64,000 bases of DNA from Omphalotus guepiniiformis (Eukaryota; Basidiomycota; Agaricomycetes; Agaricales; Omphalotaceae): assembly GCA_028554645.1 (NCBI GenBank), contig JAQOOI010000017.1, forward strand, positions 868,001 to 932,000, read 5' to 3'. Below, one piece after another: positions 11,337 through 21,941 of this stretch. Under the pieces are notes generated by a model. It was not told the DNA's origin and made no database searches. It was given only the letters and a program-made list of their open reading frames with translations. The position numbers and the translations under genes are program-made. Every line of letters starts with the position of its first letter. Position 1 is the stretch's first letter.

Positions 11337-12197
11337 ATGACTGAAACCACAGAGGAATCAGAGGAAATACTGAATAGCGCTCTTCAAACGCTATACGATT
11401 ATCAGCCCATAACACTCACTTCCGCCGGATCTCTTTTCACATATGTCTCTACGCCTTCGAACGGTTCACCCCTGACGATAACCTTACGCACTCCAGACAC
11501 TCATCCATCGAACTGGTCCCTTCATGCCTCTTCCATCTGGTCTGCCTCCAGACATCTCGTAGATCACCTCAACTATCTACATTTAGACTCCCATCTTGCC
11601 CACGGACATCAATTCCGTTTGCTAGAGTTCGGGGCGGGCGCAGGGCTTCCTGGAATCTTCATCGCGAAAACATACCCAGATGTTCTCGTCACTGTGAGCG
11701 ATTACCCCGATGAGGAGCTCATCCGGACACTGTCGGAGAACGTTGAGAGGAATCAAGTGTCTGCCAATTGTCAGGCGAGGGCATATGCTTGGGGAACTGA
11801 CCCTTCTCCGCTGACGAAACGCGTTCCGACTCAGAATCAGAACGCTGGGAACGACTCGGAAGTGCACCTCTTTGACGTGGTTATTGCGGCGGATACGCTA
11901 TGGAACCCAGACCTTCACGCTCTCTTAATTGACTCGCTGACAATGGTTCTGAAGAAATCATATGACTCCCGCGCACACCTCGTCGCTGGTTTACATACCG
12001 GAAGATACACGCTACAGTCGTTTTTCGATTCAGTTACACATGCAGGATTGGTCGTCGAGTCAATAGAGGAGAGGGAGACTAATGGTGAGATACATAGGGA
12101 GTGGGATGTGACACGGGCAGAAGGTGAAGATGAGAAGGAAAGAAGGAGGTGGGTTCTCTGGATTGTCTTAAAGTGGTCCAAGGCATCTTTGATATAA
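11337..12197 (+). CDS. EFM7: EFM7/METTL21-type lysine methyltransferase
   Basis: This is a single-exon gene of 286 codons, starting at the ATG at 11337. The fold is a seven-beta-strand SAM methyltransferase of the Methyltransf_16 group. Motif I is LLEFGAGAGLPGIFIAKTYP and post-I is VTVSDYPDEELIRTLSENV; the DYPD signature is typical of yeast Efm7, which methylates translation elongation factor 1A. DVVIAADTLWNP is the D/N-[ST]xxY-like catalytic strand region, and WVLWIVLKWSKASL is the C-terminal strand. The Trp-rich SNWSLHASSIWSASRHLVDH segment ahead of motif I matches the W...LW..S...A block of this group. Substrate assignment to eEF1A is by family only. A 142-base gap separates it from the convergent F-box gene. 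Confidence 0.78.
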   Translation: MTETTEESEEILNSALQTLYDYQPITLTSAGSLFTYVSTPSNGSPLTITLRTPDTHPSNWSLHASSIWSASRHLVDHLNYLHLDSHLAHGHQFRLLEFGAGAGLPGIFIAKTYPDVLVTVSDYPDEELIRTLSENVERNQVSANCQARAYAWGTDPSPLTKRVPTQNQNAGNDSEVHLFDVVIAADTLWNPDLHALLIDSLTMVLKKSYDSRAHLVAGLHTGRYTLQSFFDSVTHAGLVVESIEERETNGEIHREWDVTRAEGEDEKERRRWVLWIVLKWSKASLI

Positions 12198-12339
12198 CGC
12201 GACTACTTACGTCCGCGCGAGATGCATACACGTTCTACATAGAAGTACATAAAAATTTACTTACTCTCCAAATAGTTGAAGTTTGCCAAAGTACGGTATC
12301 ATGTCCATTATTCTACTCACAAGAGGACACCCAGCACGC

Positions 12340-14129
12340 TCAATAACGCAGCGTGCTTCGAGTGGTACCACTAGTAGGAGTTCCGAATGTCATGACATTT
12401 GCCAACTTGAATCCATGTCGTGCTTCCTGTCAAGATAATCAGCGACCAATCATTGCAGCTCAAAAAGAAGGCGCTCACCAAAAACAGCACTATGTTATCT
12501 TCCGTGACCTTGATATCCTCGACAGCAAGATTATCAACAGACGAGGAAGGAATAGGCCTGCTATTCTCATTAGGTACCAGACCAGCGCGAGGACCAATTG
12601 AGGTCCATCCCCTAGCTGAGTCGCCTGCTCCAGAAAAGAGGGAGAAGTCAACGACATGCAAACGTGTCGAGCGGCTGCTTGACGTTGACGCGGCACCTCT
12701 GGTACTAGTATGAACTCTGCCCGGAGTAGCTTCTGCATAAAACACCTTGGTACCTACAACGCAAGGTCCACGAACTGCACCGGGATATCCGCTGATCTCT
12801 TTAATGAGACAGTATTGCCCCCATTGTCTCCAAGGCACACGGAAAGCGTCCCTCCTAGATGGGTACCGGAAGTAAGACTCTTTCAAAAAGAGCCAGCAGA
12901 TCGGGGCGTACGCCAGGTGCGAATTAGGAATGGGGCGTGCAGTAATGGCCAAGACACGAGTTTCAGGTGCAGCATAGAACAGGGCGTCAGAAGGCAAGGA
13001 GAAATCTGATCTGGGGGACGAATTAGGGCAGAAAGCCGTGATGGTGTTAGCCCATGATTCTGGGAGCTCAAACTCGCGAATCACAGAGACGGAGGACACT
13101 TTTGAAACGTTGTAGAGACTGAGAAGCGCAGTCCCAGCCTTCTTATTGAGTCCGAGGAGATATGTCTCGTCTAGAAATTGGACATCTTGATCGTCGAGCC
13201 ACTAGAGCAGACAAATTAGATGGTCATGAATATACACATTGAAAAAATAAAGAACTTACGCGAGCATCAAATGTATGCCAATTCATGATTAAATGCTTGA
13301 CTCGCCCACCCGAAAAATCGATGGACACTGCTAGTTTGGAGCCGCAGATCATTAGAGCCAATCGGACCGCGCGAACAGCCACTTGAGTAGAGAACTCGTA
13401 GGATAGCGCGCAGGCACGCGGGTGCTTTCCGAAGGTCCACAAGTCTCTGAAATGAAGTTGGAGTCCGATCTGACCTTGATGACTGGTATTAGAAATGTAT
13501 AGTCAGTTCACAGCAAGGCCGAAAGGTTCAGTAAACTGGAGAAACTGACTTGAATACGTGACAAGTGACTACCAGAGCCTGAAGATGTTCGACGGCTACG
13601 CTTTCAATCGCGGTAGTAGTAAACTTGAGATGACGCGTGTGGGTCGGAGGTCGACTTGTCCTGCAAGACGGAAGCTCAGTCAACTCAAGAGTGCTATAAG
13701 CTGCACCATGAGCGTGGATCTGGTGAATAAATCCCCCGGAGAACCCGACTTGGGCTGGCATAGGAATCTGCAGTTTACACTCGTGAGTCCAAGCCAGCCT
13801 GGGCCAGTCTTTCCTGTAGGTCAGGAGGAGTTGTAGACGAGAAATCGGAGGCGCGCGCGAGTAGGCGGCGGGGCCATCCTTCATTCCGGAGAGAGCGAGC
13901 TCATACTTGTAACGGAGTGAATTGTACTCCATTACGAGCATGTAGACCCTCTGAAAAGCCTGTGCAGAACCAGGAACAGTAAACATGGTATACTTTTACG
14001 AAGGTAGAAAGAGGTCCTTACCTTACAAACTCGCCACAGGGTCGGTGGGTCGAGATATTCCAGAATTGTGATGAGGACATCGTTTGAGATTCTGTAACAG
14101 CGCACTGAGGTCATTCGATGAGGAGACAT
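12340..14129 (-). CDS. F-box protein, Agaricomycete type
   Basis: The first exon, from the ATG at 14127-14129, reads MSPHRMTSVRCYRISNDVLI, then TILEYLDPPTLWRVCK, an F-box core that would bind Skp1 of an SCF ubiquitin ligase. Following exons give RVYMLVMEYNSLRYKYELAL and PPISRLQLLLTYRKDWPRL, the usual start of the substrate-side region in basidiomycete F-box proteins of this class. Further exons cover FSGGRVKHLIMNWHTFDARV, WLDDQDVQFLDETYLLG and a long exon from about 13095 to 12475. A last small exon after a GTGAGC donor encodes EARHGFKLANVMTFGTPTSG and stops at 12340-12342. No LRR, WD or kelch repeat is evident. The substrate is unknown. About six introns. Confidence 0.82.
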
Positions 14130-14873
14130 AATGAACAAATAGGTGAACCTGAATTTCGAGGACCCATTTGAACGAATTTATACCCTGCAGCAAACGCTGG
14201 TTAGGACTTTTTGAGAGACAAGAAATAAAATAAAAATAAAAATAAGAGCGGTTGCTGTTGTACGTCGGATGGTCATAACTTTGTGGTCTGCCATCAGCGA
14301 CCTGAATCGGTTTTCGTTGTTGTAAAGCGCCAAAAAGTCTAAAGGCGTTGAAATTTTTCAGCAACTCGATACGCGCGGATCACGGTGTACGATGAAAATC
14401 TTTTGTTGAAGAGACGGAGGGCGACACTGCTTCTTTAAACGGTGCCATGTCAACGATTTGCGTTTTAGTTTGGAGCAAGCAGAGTTTGCTGATAATTTTG
14501 AAGGAAGGAAGATTTGGAACGGGTGCGGGTGCGACTGACAATAAGAGCCTTGCGCTGGGGCAGGACCTTCCGCTATGGGTTGCTATCCAATATGGCAAGA
14601 CCGTACCAAGAGGCGGGTACGCATCATATCTCGTTGAGGAGGCAGGAGAATAATAAGGATTATTGTAATCTAGCGAGCATCTGTACTAAGCTGAGGCAAT
14701 CTCAAAGCCAGGAAGGAGAAGGAGGAAGCAACGGAGATGGTGAAGGGTGGAAGGGAGAGGATGCGCCACGTTCGCTGGCGCTGACTAAGCAAACGGCGAT
14801 CAAGACTGATTATGATGACTCATCAAACCACTGTGCCCTTAACTCCCAACTTCGACGACTAGAACTCCAGAAT
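14130..14873. other. Divergent intergenic region
   Basis: It lies between the F-box gene (minus) and CRIPT (plus). It contains an (AAAAT)-like A-rich microsatellite at about 14221-14247. Open frames here lack any motif. Confidence 0.5.
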
Positions 14874-15344
14874 ATGGTCTGCAAGAAATGTGAAAAGGTC
14901 TTTATATCTTGCTCCCTACCTTCTAGACTGTTTCTAACCTACAATTATCTTATAGAAACTTTCCAAAGTCGCTGCTCCAGATCCATTCACTGCTAGCTCT
15001 TCTAGTATCAAAGACGGTTCTCGCAAAGTTGGTGAAAACAAGCTTCTCAGTCGTCCAGGGAGTTCGAAGAATCGATTTCAGGTGAGCTGTCTCTAAATTT
15101 CTTACGCCCATGTATGTCGTACTGATGAATTGTCAACAGCCATACCAAGGCAAGTGTAAGGACTGCAAACAGCCTTGTACACAGAACAAGGCTAAATACT
15201 GTCATGGTGAGCTTCTATCAACGAGTATGGTCGGGTATCAACTTCTTACCGTGTTTCTTAGGGTGCGCGTACAAGAAAGGACTATGTTCAATCTGTGGCA
15301 AACAGATATTGGATACAACCGGATACGTCATGTCCAGCAAGTGA
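14874..15344 (+). CDS. CRIPT: CRIPT homologue (cysteine-rich PDZ-binding / spliceosomal protein)
   Basis: Four small exons (14874-14897, 14956-15081, 15140-15206, 15262-15344) join into a protein of about 100 residues. It starts MVCKKCEKKLSKVAAPDPF and continues SRKVGENKLLSRPGSSKNRF, CKDCKQPCTQNKAKYCHGCA and YKKGLCSICGKQILDTTGYV. The paired CxxC motifs and length match CRIPT, a conserved zinc protein found with the minor-spliceosome and PSD-95 in animals and of little-studied role in fungi. Intron 1 begins GTCTTT, a weak donor, but frame and family match support it. The stop TGA is 15342-15344. All zinc cysteines expected in the family are present. Confidence 0.95.
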
Positions 15345-15757
15345 TTTGGCTAGGTCAATTCTAGTACAGCAGGCGTCGGGCGGGTTAAGTGAGCGCTGGG
15401 ACGAAGTCGATTCACATAGACTTTCACACTGTCTTTTGTATGTTCCATCACGATAATATTGTATTGGTTTTGTATCATTACTCTAATTGCAGTCTCAAAT
15501 TCTCTCATATCCCCCTTGCGATGCCGCCGGACGTTCGAACGGATTATGGGCAGCAAAGGAAGACTAGGAGGTATACTGACTCGGTTTGGTCTTGCTGTGC
15601 AACTAGCTTTGAGGTGCATTAATGTACGTCCATAGGCGATTTCTTCAAGAACTGCACACGATCTGTGATGTAAAACAGGAGCTTACATATCTCCTCTTTA
15701 TGCTCGTACATGGAGTCTCGAAGGTTAACTCGTGGAGTTGGAGAATCCTGCTAGATC

Positions 15758-15791
15758 CTGCTACTTACATATCACCGATGATATGTAGCAG
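15758..15791. repeat. Bulged perfect inverted repeat
   Basis: CTGCTAC-TTA-CATATCA is followed by a four-base loop and TGATATGTAGCAG. The two arms pair completely apart from the 3-base bulge. It lies about 300 bases upstream of the dehydrogenase ATG and could be an operator-like site or a chance hairpin. Confidence 0.7.
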
Positions 15792-15971
15792 GTATATCAC
15801 CATATGCAACCTGTCTTCTAAGCGAGAAGCGCGATGCGCGCTTTCGAAGCCATCATTTTACCCCGGCTTACACTACCTTGCGCATATGCGCAGCCAATGC
15901 CAAGTTGTCTCGATCTCTCCCGGAATCCCAATCTGCGGGATTATTCGGTTAGGTGCAGAATGATTTTTGAC

Positions 15972-15978
15972 TATAAAA
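15972..15978 (+). promoter_or_regulatory. TATA box (TATAAAA)
   Basis: TATAAAA lies 112-118 bases upstream of the start codon of the FMN dehydrogenase gene, a plausible distance in fungi. Confidence 0.55.
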
Positions 15979-16089
15979 CAGCTTCGGCCCCGCTGGCATC
16001 GCTAGAGGCCCTCCATCATCTATCGCTCTTGTAGCTCGAGTCTGCATAGTTCACTATCTCTTCATCCACACATTCTTTATTCTATAGTC

Positions 16090-17708
16090 ATGAAAAGCCA
16101 TCTCGTGCGGACGTGCATCGCTCTGGCGAGCCTTTCGAGGTTTGCCTTTTCTGTCACGATTGACATGGAAGGTCTACCCGACACTGGTTTAAACACTACT
16201 GACTGGGTCACTGGGGAACTTCCACCCTTGGACGATATTTGGGACCTGAACGATGTTCAGATTGCTGCAAAGAATACGCTAGAACCTAAATGGTATGGTA
16301 CGTACATCATCAACAGAGTTGACTAGCAACGAGCAAATTTACATGTCTTTCCAGCATCGTACAGAACTGCTGCTCTAGATGAAGTAACGTACCAAGCAAA
16401 TCTGAATATCTGGCAAAAAGTTCGCCTCAATGGATTCAGCTTCCGAGATGTTTCAGACGTCAACCTGAAGTATGTCCAGACTTCATCCAACTTAGCGTGA
16501 ATTTGAAATCAACACCATTTAGCACTACAATTCTTGGTTACAACTTCTCCGCTCCGTTCTTTATCGCTCCTGCTGCGAAAGCGGGCCACACTAATGAATC
16601 AGCTGAATTATCACTTGCCACAGCAGCTGGCAAGACTGGGTTACTCTATGTGGTATGTTGTCTTGCGATGCAATATTTGCAATGATGACCGCTGAACTAT
16701 CTTCATAGCCTAGTATTTCGTCCACGAAAACTATCGAAGAAATCGCTGCTGCTGGCTTTGACAACCAAACGATGTTTCATCAAGAGTATATTTGGTCAAA
16801 TCGCACGCAGCTAATAGACGAACTGGATCGAATGAAAGCTGCTGGCTTCAAAGCGATATTTCTCACCGTGGATAACACCGGAATCAATGGGATAAGGTAT
16901 ACCATCGGGACAGTCTTCTATCTGTATCACTGACCAATTGTCTGTTTCAAGGACTCGGTCTCTTCGATATACCGGATCCTCGGATGAGTTGGTCGCATTT
17001 TCAATCCTACACCTGAACCACTCTGACGCTTCTTGGTGTTCATAGTACCGGCCATTCAGCTACTTTCGACTTGCAAGCCTTAGCTGACATTCGCAACCTT
17101 ACGACACTGCCTATAGTACCGAAAGGAATCAAAACAGCCGCGGATGCACAAACATGTCTCGACCTCGGATTTTCGGCAATCTATGTATCGAATCATGGTG
17201 GTCGTGTTCTGGATGGTGCTCCTACTGCAGTTGAAATTCTTCTCGACATCCGCAAGAATGCGCCCGAAGTCTTTGAGAAAATGGAGGTATACGCTGACGG
17301 AGGAGTAAGAAGGGGCAATCATGTCATAACACTGCTGGCTCTTGGTGCGCGAGCGGTTGGTCTAGGAAGAAGCCCAATGTTCGCCAATATTTGGGGCGAG
17401 GAAGGAGTGTTGAGAATGATCGATTTGCTGAAGACAGAATTAACGACCACAATGCAGCTCATGGGACAGCCTGATGCCTCCCAAATCAATTCGTCCTATG
17501 CAAGTCTTTTCGTTCTGCACGGAATTTCGGCTTTACTAATCTTGTTTTTTTCTAGATCAACACTAAGCAAGTTGAACCCGATTATTTTGGTATATCCAGC
17601 ATAAAGACCTTCAAGAAGATTCAGCTCGGGTGGGCCTGTCAATATGTCCTCCTCCGCTTCTGGAAGCTGAGTTTCCTGTTGGGCCGTTTGAGGAGAGGAA
17701 GGAGATAG
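16090..17708 (+). CDS. Secreted FMN-dependent alpha-hydroxy-acid dehydrogenase
   Basis: The family oxidises lactate or related 2-hydroxy acids with FMN (flavocytochrome b2 without the heme domain). The ATG at 16090 begins a signal peptide, MKSHLVRTCIALASLSRFAF, so the product should enter the secretory path. Exons carry FSFRDVSDVNLNTTILGYNF, SAPFFIAPAAKAGHTNESAE, ISSTKTIEEIAAAGF, KAAGFKAIFLTVDN, LPIVPKGIKTAADAQTCLDL, the active-site block AIYVSNHGGRVLDGAPTAVE and EVYADGGVRRGNHVITLLAL with the FMN phosphate-binding ALGARAVGLGRSP. Near 17500 the intron looks like GC-AG (TAT|GCAAGT...CTAG). After YINTKQVEPDYFGISSIKTF the frame runs into antisense Trs65-like sequence and stops at 17706-17708, so the last ~25 residues are probably foreign to the family. 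Confidence 0.88.
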
Positions 17709-18818
17709 TGGCGAGGCTGGAGTGGAGAGTCCACCGAGGCCAAGTGAGGTGATGTATGTTGCAAGAGGGCTCGAAGAACTTAAGGAAAGTGGTTTATCTC
17801 GGAGTGTGGCAGAGAGTGTAAGGCAAAGCAGAGGCGAGGTGAAAGGAAGCCGAAGGAAAGCTAGATTTACCGGACTAAGTTAGTATCGCAGAAGAAAACT
17901 TCGTCACAGCGTACCCACCGACATCAAAGACCATTTTATACACTGCCACCCATGCCTTCTCTTTCTTCGACCAAAACAAATTGAAACTATCCGTAGTCTC
18001 TCTCTCGGTCCCTTGTACCTGCGCCTGGTCCCCTTTCTCAACTGTACTCAGAAGCTTGTCCTTCTCATCGGTATTGCCTGCAACCTTGCCCTTATCACCC
18101 TGCCCCCAAATCTTCGTAGTAAGCACCACCCCCTCCGCTTGCACATACCTCCGGTCCACTGCCGCTGTAGCAGGCGTTGGATTGGGGGTAGCAGGCGGTA
18201 AGATAGATGGATGAGCATTCGGATTTGGAGACAGACGGCCAGGGTTTCCGTGAGTATTGGGTGACAAAGAAAGGTTCAAGTTCGCTGGTTTCTTCAAGCT
18301 CGCCGTTCGTGGAGGGGGGCTTGATGCTCCTCCAGAAAGAGGTGGTGTAGTGACAGTGAAACGCGTAGACGCAGAACGTGGTGTAGGAACTAGTCCACTT
18401 GGATTTGGCGAGTTATCTCGAGTAATATTAGGAGAAACGGTATCCTGTGTTGCTGGTGCGGTTGGGATATAAGACACCTCGAGCGAGACCTGGATTTGTG
18501 TCAGGAAAGAGAGAATGTGTCGCGGTGGCTCAATCTCGTTGGCTGGCTCGACATCGGATATATGCGGCATTCGTAAAGTGAGGAGCGTCTGTAAATGTTC
18601 ATCTAGTAAACTTTGTCACGGAATGCTCAGGAAAATGAAATGCAAGACATAGACTGACCAAAGAATGCCTGCTTTCGATCCAACCTCTGTAAGCTAGCAA
18701 GCCATTCATCCGCATCCCAACCAGCTGAACAACTTTCAGGTCCTGTAGAAGGAAGTTGCAGTTCAGACTCGGGTACCAAGACGTCGAGCTCGGTGCTAGC
18801 AAAGAGATCCTCGAACAT
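17610..18818 (-). pseudogene. TRS65: TRAPPII Trs65-like gene, 3'-truncated copy
   Basis: Trs65 is a TRAPPII subunit that acts in late-Golgi vesicle tethering. From the ATG at 18816-18818 the frame reads MFEDLFASTELDVLVPESE, then through a consensus intron FDEHLQTLLTLRMPHISDVE, ILSFLTQIQVSLEVSY, a Ser/Pro-rich linker, EGVVLTTKIWGQGDKG, FNLFWSKKEKAWVAVYKMVF and, across a GTACGC donor, VNLAFLRLPFTSPLLCLTLS. No stop codon is seen up to about 17610. There the sequence runs into the antisense 3' end of the dehydrogenase gene, so middle and C-terminal domains are absent. The missing domains occur, inverted and decayed, at 21.9-23.8 kb. The Trs65 assignment rests on the WSxxxxxWVAVYK and FLRLPFxxPLLCLT blocks as I remember them. 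A truncated transcript is possible; a working subunit is unlikely. Confidence 0.7.
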
Positions 18819-18880
18819 AATAGCTTTCAGATTGTATTCCAAAGTGAAGATTTCATTGACGATTAGAACCTCGGCTTGAA

Positions 18881-18918
18881 GGAAGCAGTGACTGGAAATG
18901 CAGTTACAGGCGCAATTT
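18881..18918 (+). repeat. Short direct repeat, left copy, next to Trs65 copy 1
   Basis: AAGCAGTGACT, seven unrelated bases and then CAGTTACAGGCGCAATTT recur in the same orientation at 21888-21934, although the neighbouring Trs65 copies are inverted relative to each other. Confidence 0.75.
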
Positions 18919-19263
18919 GCTGTGGAAGCGGCCGAGATGAGATGCTTTGTCATGCGAGCCCCGCTCTGATGCGACCACTCACTTGCCGCCGTTTCCACCG
19001 TTTGTGTGAACGAGGAGCTGTATTCTCTTCAATTATCCAGAGCAGGCGCTCGTCAACTAGCCAGTGCCTAAGGCAAGTCTTGTATCCTCTCATCATGTCA
19101 TCAGCTAACTCACAAGAAATTTAGGCTCATAGCTTTTCGTCCAGGCGTCGTTTTTGCTTCCTCGAAACGATTGCAACCCTTACCGGCCTCATCCATAGCC
19201 AATGGACAAGTCGAACTCCCGGTTCCCTCATCAGAGGCATCTCAATCACATCAGACCAAAACC

Positions 19264-21522
19264 ATGCACCCAAGCCTTGGTCCATTTACCTCAACCCTAT
19301 CAACGCGTCTACAACGGCTGCACATATATGCAGCCAATATAAGAGATAGTGTCCTGGGGCCTATATCAGCAACTGACTTTGTCGATTGCTACTTCCCAGA
19401 TGCTGGGGAGAATCCATGGGACAAGGAGGAGAGTGCACGGGACAAGGAGGAGAGTGCACAGGACAAGAAGGAGAGTTCACGGGACAAGAAGGAGATAGCA
19501 CTCGACAAGTTGTTGAAAAACAAGTTGTTGAAGGTCGACACGGTAACATCCGAGCAAGAATTATATCCAATTCTGGTCAGTACCACGGTCTCCTTTTGAA
19601 TGTTCAGAGTTTTTAATTGCGCTGCCATAGCTTGAATCACTCGGCGCATTTTGTGATGGGATGGAGCTTGTCAACACCTCTCAGCATATAGACACAGTCA
19701 ACGCTGGAGCGGAGCAGGATGAAGTGAAGCCGGATATCGCCTTGTATAAGGTGAATTCAGGGAGAACCCGGAAGACGGATATGTCTCTTGTGCAGACACA
19801 TTTCGAGGTCAAGTTCCATGGAAGAGATGACCCGTTCGCTGACGTTCGTGGGGAAGAGTCACCCTTTGTACACACCACCGACCACGCACGAGTGACACTA
19901 GGACAAATCACCTCTTATGCCATTGCCCAATTCTCACAACAGTATCGCACGCACCTGTTCACAGTGTTCATTCAGAAGCAATGGGTCAGGCTTATACGTT
20001 GGGATCGGTCTGGTGCAGTGGTCACCCAGAAATTCAACATTAGCACTCTGGAGGGAGCAAAACTCTTTGCAGAGTTCCTTTGGCGATTCAGTCGAGCATC
20101 AGATGCCACTCGCGGTTTGGACGAGACAGTCACGATTCCTGGTGAGGCAGATGCGGAGCATGTCGCACGAGCTCGAGAGGAACTTGGGTTGAGCCCCACG
20201 GCTCCTATATGGAAGTTCAGTGTCTACGATGACACGAAGGAGGGTAATGTGATATACTGCAATGGTAGCCACCCACGCTTTCGCGGTCGAAGTGCTCTCA
20301 CTGGCCGTTGCACTCGTTGTATACCTGCTTGGGATCCGGTGAGGAAGCGATGTGTTCTTTTGAAGGATACATGGCGTATCGTTGGGGAAGATATGGTGAA
20401 GGAAGGTGACATCTATAGGAAGCTACAGGCAGTTGAAGTGCACAACATCCCAGAATTTCATCAAGCCGGTGACATTCCTCTTCCTCACCATCAGACTGAA
20501 ACGAGCGACGTCGATCTTTCAGGAAGTCGTATTAGAATCCTCCGCCAGCATCAGCATTATCGATTGCTTCTTGATGATGTGGGTAAAGACCTCACGCACT
20601 TTGACAATACTCGTACGATGGTTCGTGCTATGAAAGATGCCATGCAAGGTGAGTATATGCTACTGCATATTTCCTCTGTTTCTAATGAAAACATCATTAG
20701 CACACTATGAGGCTTACGAAAGAGCCGGGATCTTGCATTGCGACATCAGTACGGGGAATATTATGATTGGGAAGGATGGGCATGGATATTTGATTGACTG
20801 GGATCTCTCGAAGCCGGTGGCAGAACTCGGAGAGGGAGCACGTCAATTTATACGCACGGTACGTCTTCATCGTTTGTCCCTATGATGGCCTGGTATGAAA
20901 TTGTTCACTCTTTCAGGGCACCTGGCAATTCATTGCGGCTCGGCTGCTCTTACCACCCATTCCAGGTTCAGGACCTGTCCTCCCCAACTTCGAGGATGAC
21001 CTTGAAAGCTTCTTACACGTCTTGTCTTGGATAATATTTCGGTACACCAAGAATGGTATGTCGAGCGACATGTTGGCGACGAAACTGCACATGGTGTATG
21101 ATTATATGGCCCCAAATGCCGATGCTCCGGGAGGTGTTGATGGTGGCATAGTGAAGAGAGATCATATCAGGAGCAAGTGCATGGCTGTCGAAGCCAGACT
21201 TCCTCCAACTGCGCTCCGAGACCTAGTGTGCGATCTCGAGACCGTGTTCACAGTCCGCTATGAGGAGAAAACTCCTGCCGAGCAAGAGGTGATTGATGAG
21301 TGGAAGGAGACCTATGATGCTGCCTCCGATAAGAAGCGCAAGATCATGGAGAGGTTGGATGACAGAGGCATCATTCGCAAGGGAAAGCTCAACTCAGTTT
21401 GGATGATAGAGCGCTTCCAGGAGGCCATTGACTCTGACAACTGGCCTGAAGAGGACTGCGTGCGTATCGAAAACAAGATCGATGCCGAACGTTATGGTAC
21501 TATTAGGACTTATATGACATGA
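19264..21522 (+). CDS. FunK1-type fungal protein kinase
   Basis: FunK1 kinases are a kinase-like family expanded in Agaricomycetes, of unknown substrate. Four exons are visible. The N-terminal exon has VLGPISATDFVDCYFPDAGE and an acidic/basic heptad repeat. Next is a long exon with EQDEVKPDIALYKVN, VQTHFEVKFHGRDDPFAD, QITSYAIAQFSQQYRTHLF and VRLIRWDRSGAVVTQKFN (the usual FunK1 pre-kinase region), and RLLLDDVGKDLTHFDNTRTM. The catalytic loop is GILHCDISTGNIMI (HCD for HRD, Asn present), the metal loop is YLIDWDLSKP (DWD for DFG), and GTWQFIAARLLLP is the activation segment. The C-terminus reads EDDLESFLHVLSWIIFRYTK and ends at 21520-21522. ATG 19264 is conservative; the frame is open upstream to about 19125 and a small 5' exon near 19095 is possible. 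Intact, unlike the flanking relics. Confidence 0.88.
19420..19503 (+). repeat. 21-bp tandem repeat, four copies, in FunK1
   Basis: Units at 19420, 19441, 19462 and 19483 encode DKEESAR, DKEESAQ, DKKESSR and DKKEIAL. Divergence increases toward the 3' side. The repeat lies in a predicted helical, charged linker before the kinase core. Confidence 0.9.
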
Positions 21523-21887
21523 TAATCTGTACTATCGAAATGTGTATACTGATTCGACAGTTGATGTCGCGCAAACAGAATTGACGTGATTTACTCAACT
21601 ACCTATTAGTAAGTTTCAGAGATATGTACAATAACATTACATCCTTTGCTCCACCCAGTGTCCTACCTTCAGCTTGGAAGGAAGAAGCAGTGCTGCTTGA
21701 GTATGCGTGGGAAGAGTTGTTCAGTGAATTTGTGCTCACATTCGTACATTCACTCTGAAGGTTCTCGGTACAAGGTGAGTTGAGATTCTCTTTCTCTTTC
21801 TGATTCTGCTCATAAACAATTTTTTCTGGTTTGTTCCTTTTTTCCTCCAGCAAAACATTGCACGTTCCGGACGAGGTTCCGCCGGCT
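21523..21887. other. 3' flank of FunK1
   Basis: AT-rich; an 84-codon open frame on the minus strand has no supporting motif. Nothing recognised. Confidence 0.5.
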
Positions 21888-21934
21888 GAAAGCAGTGACT
21901 ATTCGTACTAGAGATACAGTTACAGGCGCAATTT
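21888..21934 (+). repeat. Short direct repeat, right copy, next to Trs65 copy 2
   Basis: AAAGCAGTGACT, a 15-base spacer and ACAGTTACAGGCGCAATTT match 18881-18918 in the same orientation. The pair brackets the FunK1 region (about 3.0 kb). Confidence 0.75.
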
Positions 21935-21941
21935 CTTTCCT

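Larger units (their letters stand above)
15345..16089. promoter_or_regulatory. Upstream region of the FMN dehydrogenase, with TATA box and hairpin
   Basis: This 745-base interval has no convincing gene. It holds a strong inverted repeat at 15758-15791 and a TATAAAA sequence at 15972-15978, about 110 bases before the dehydrogenase ATG. Confidence 0.55.

Noticed and set aside
14447..14700. Open frames upstream of CRIPT
   Set aside because: They cross the region between two divergent genes and have no family motif; probably 5' UTR and promoter.
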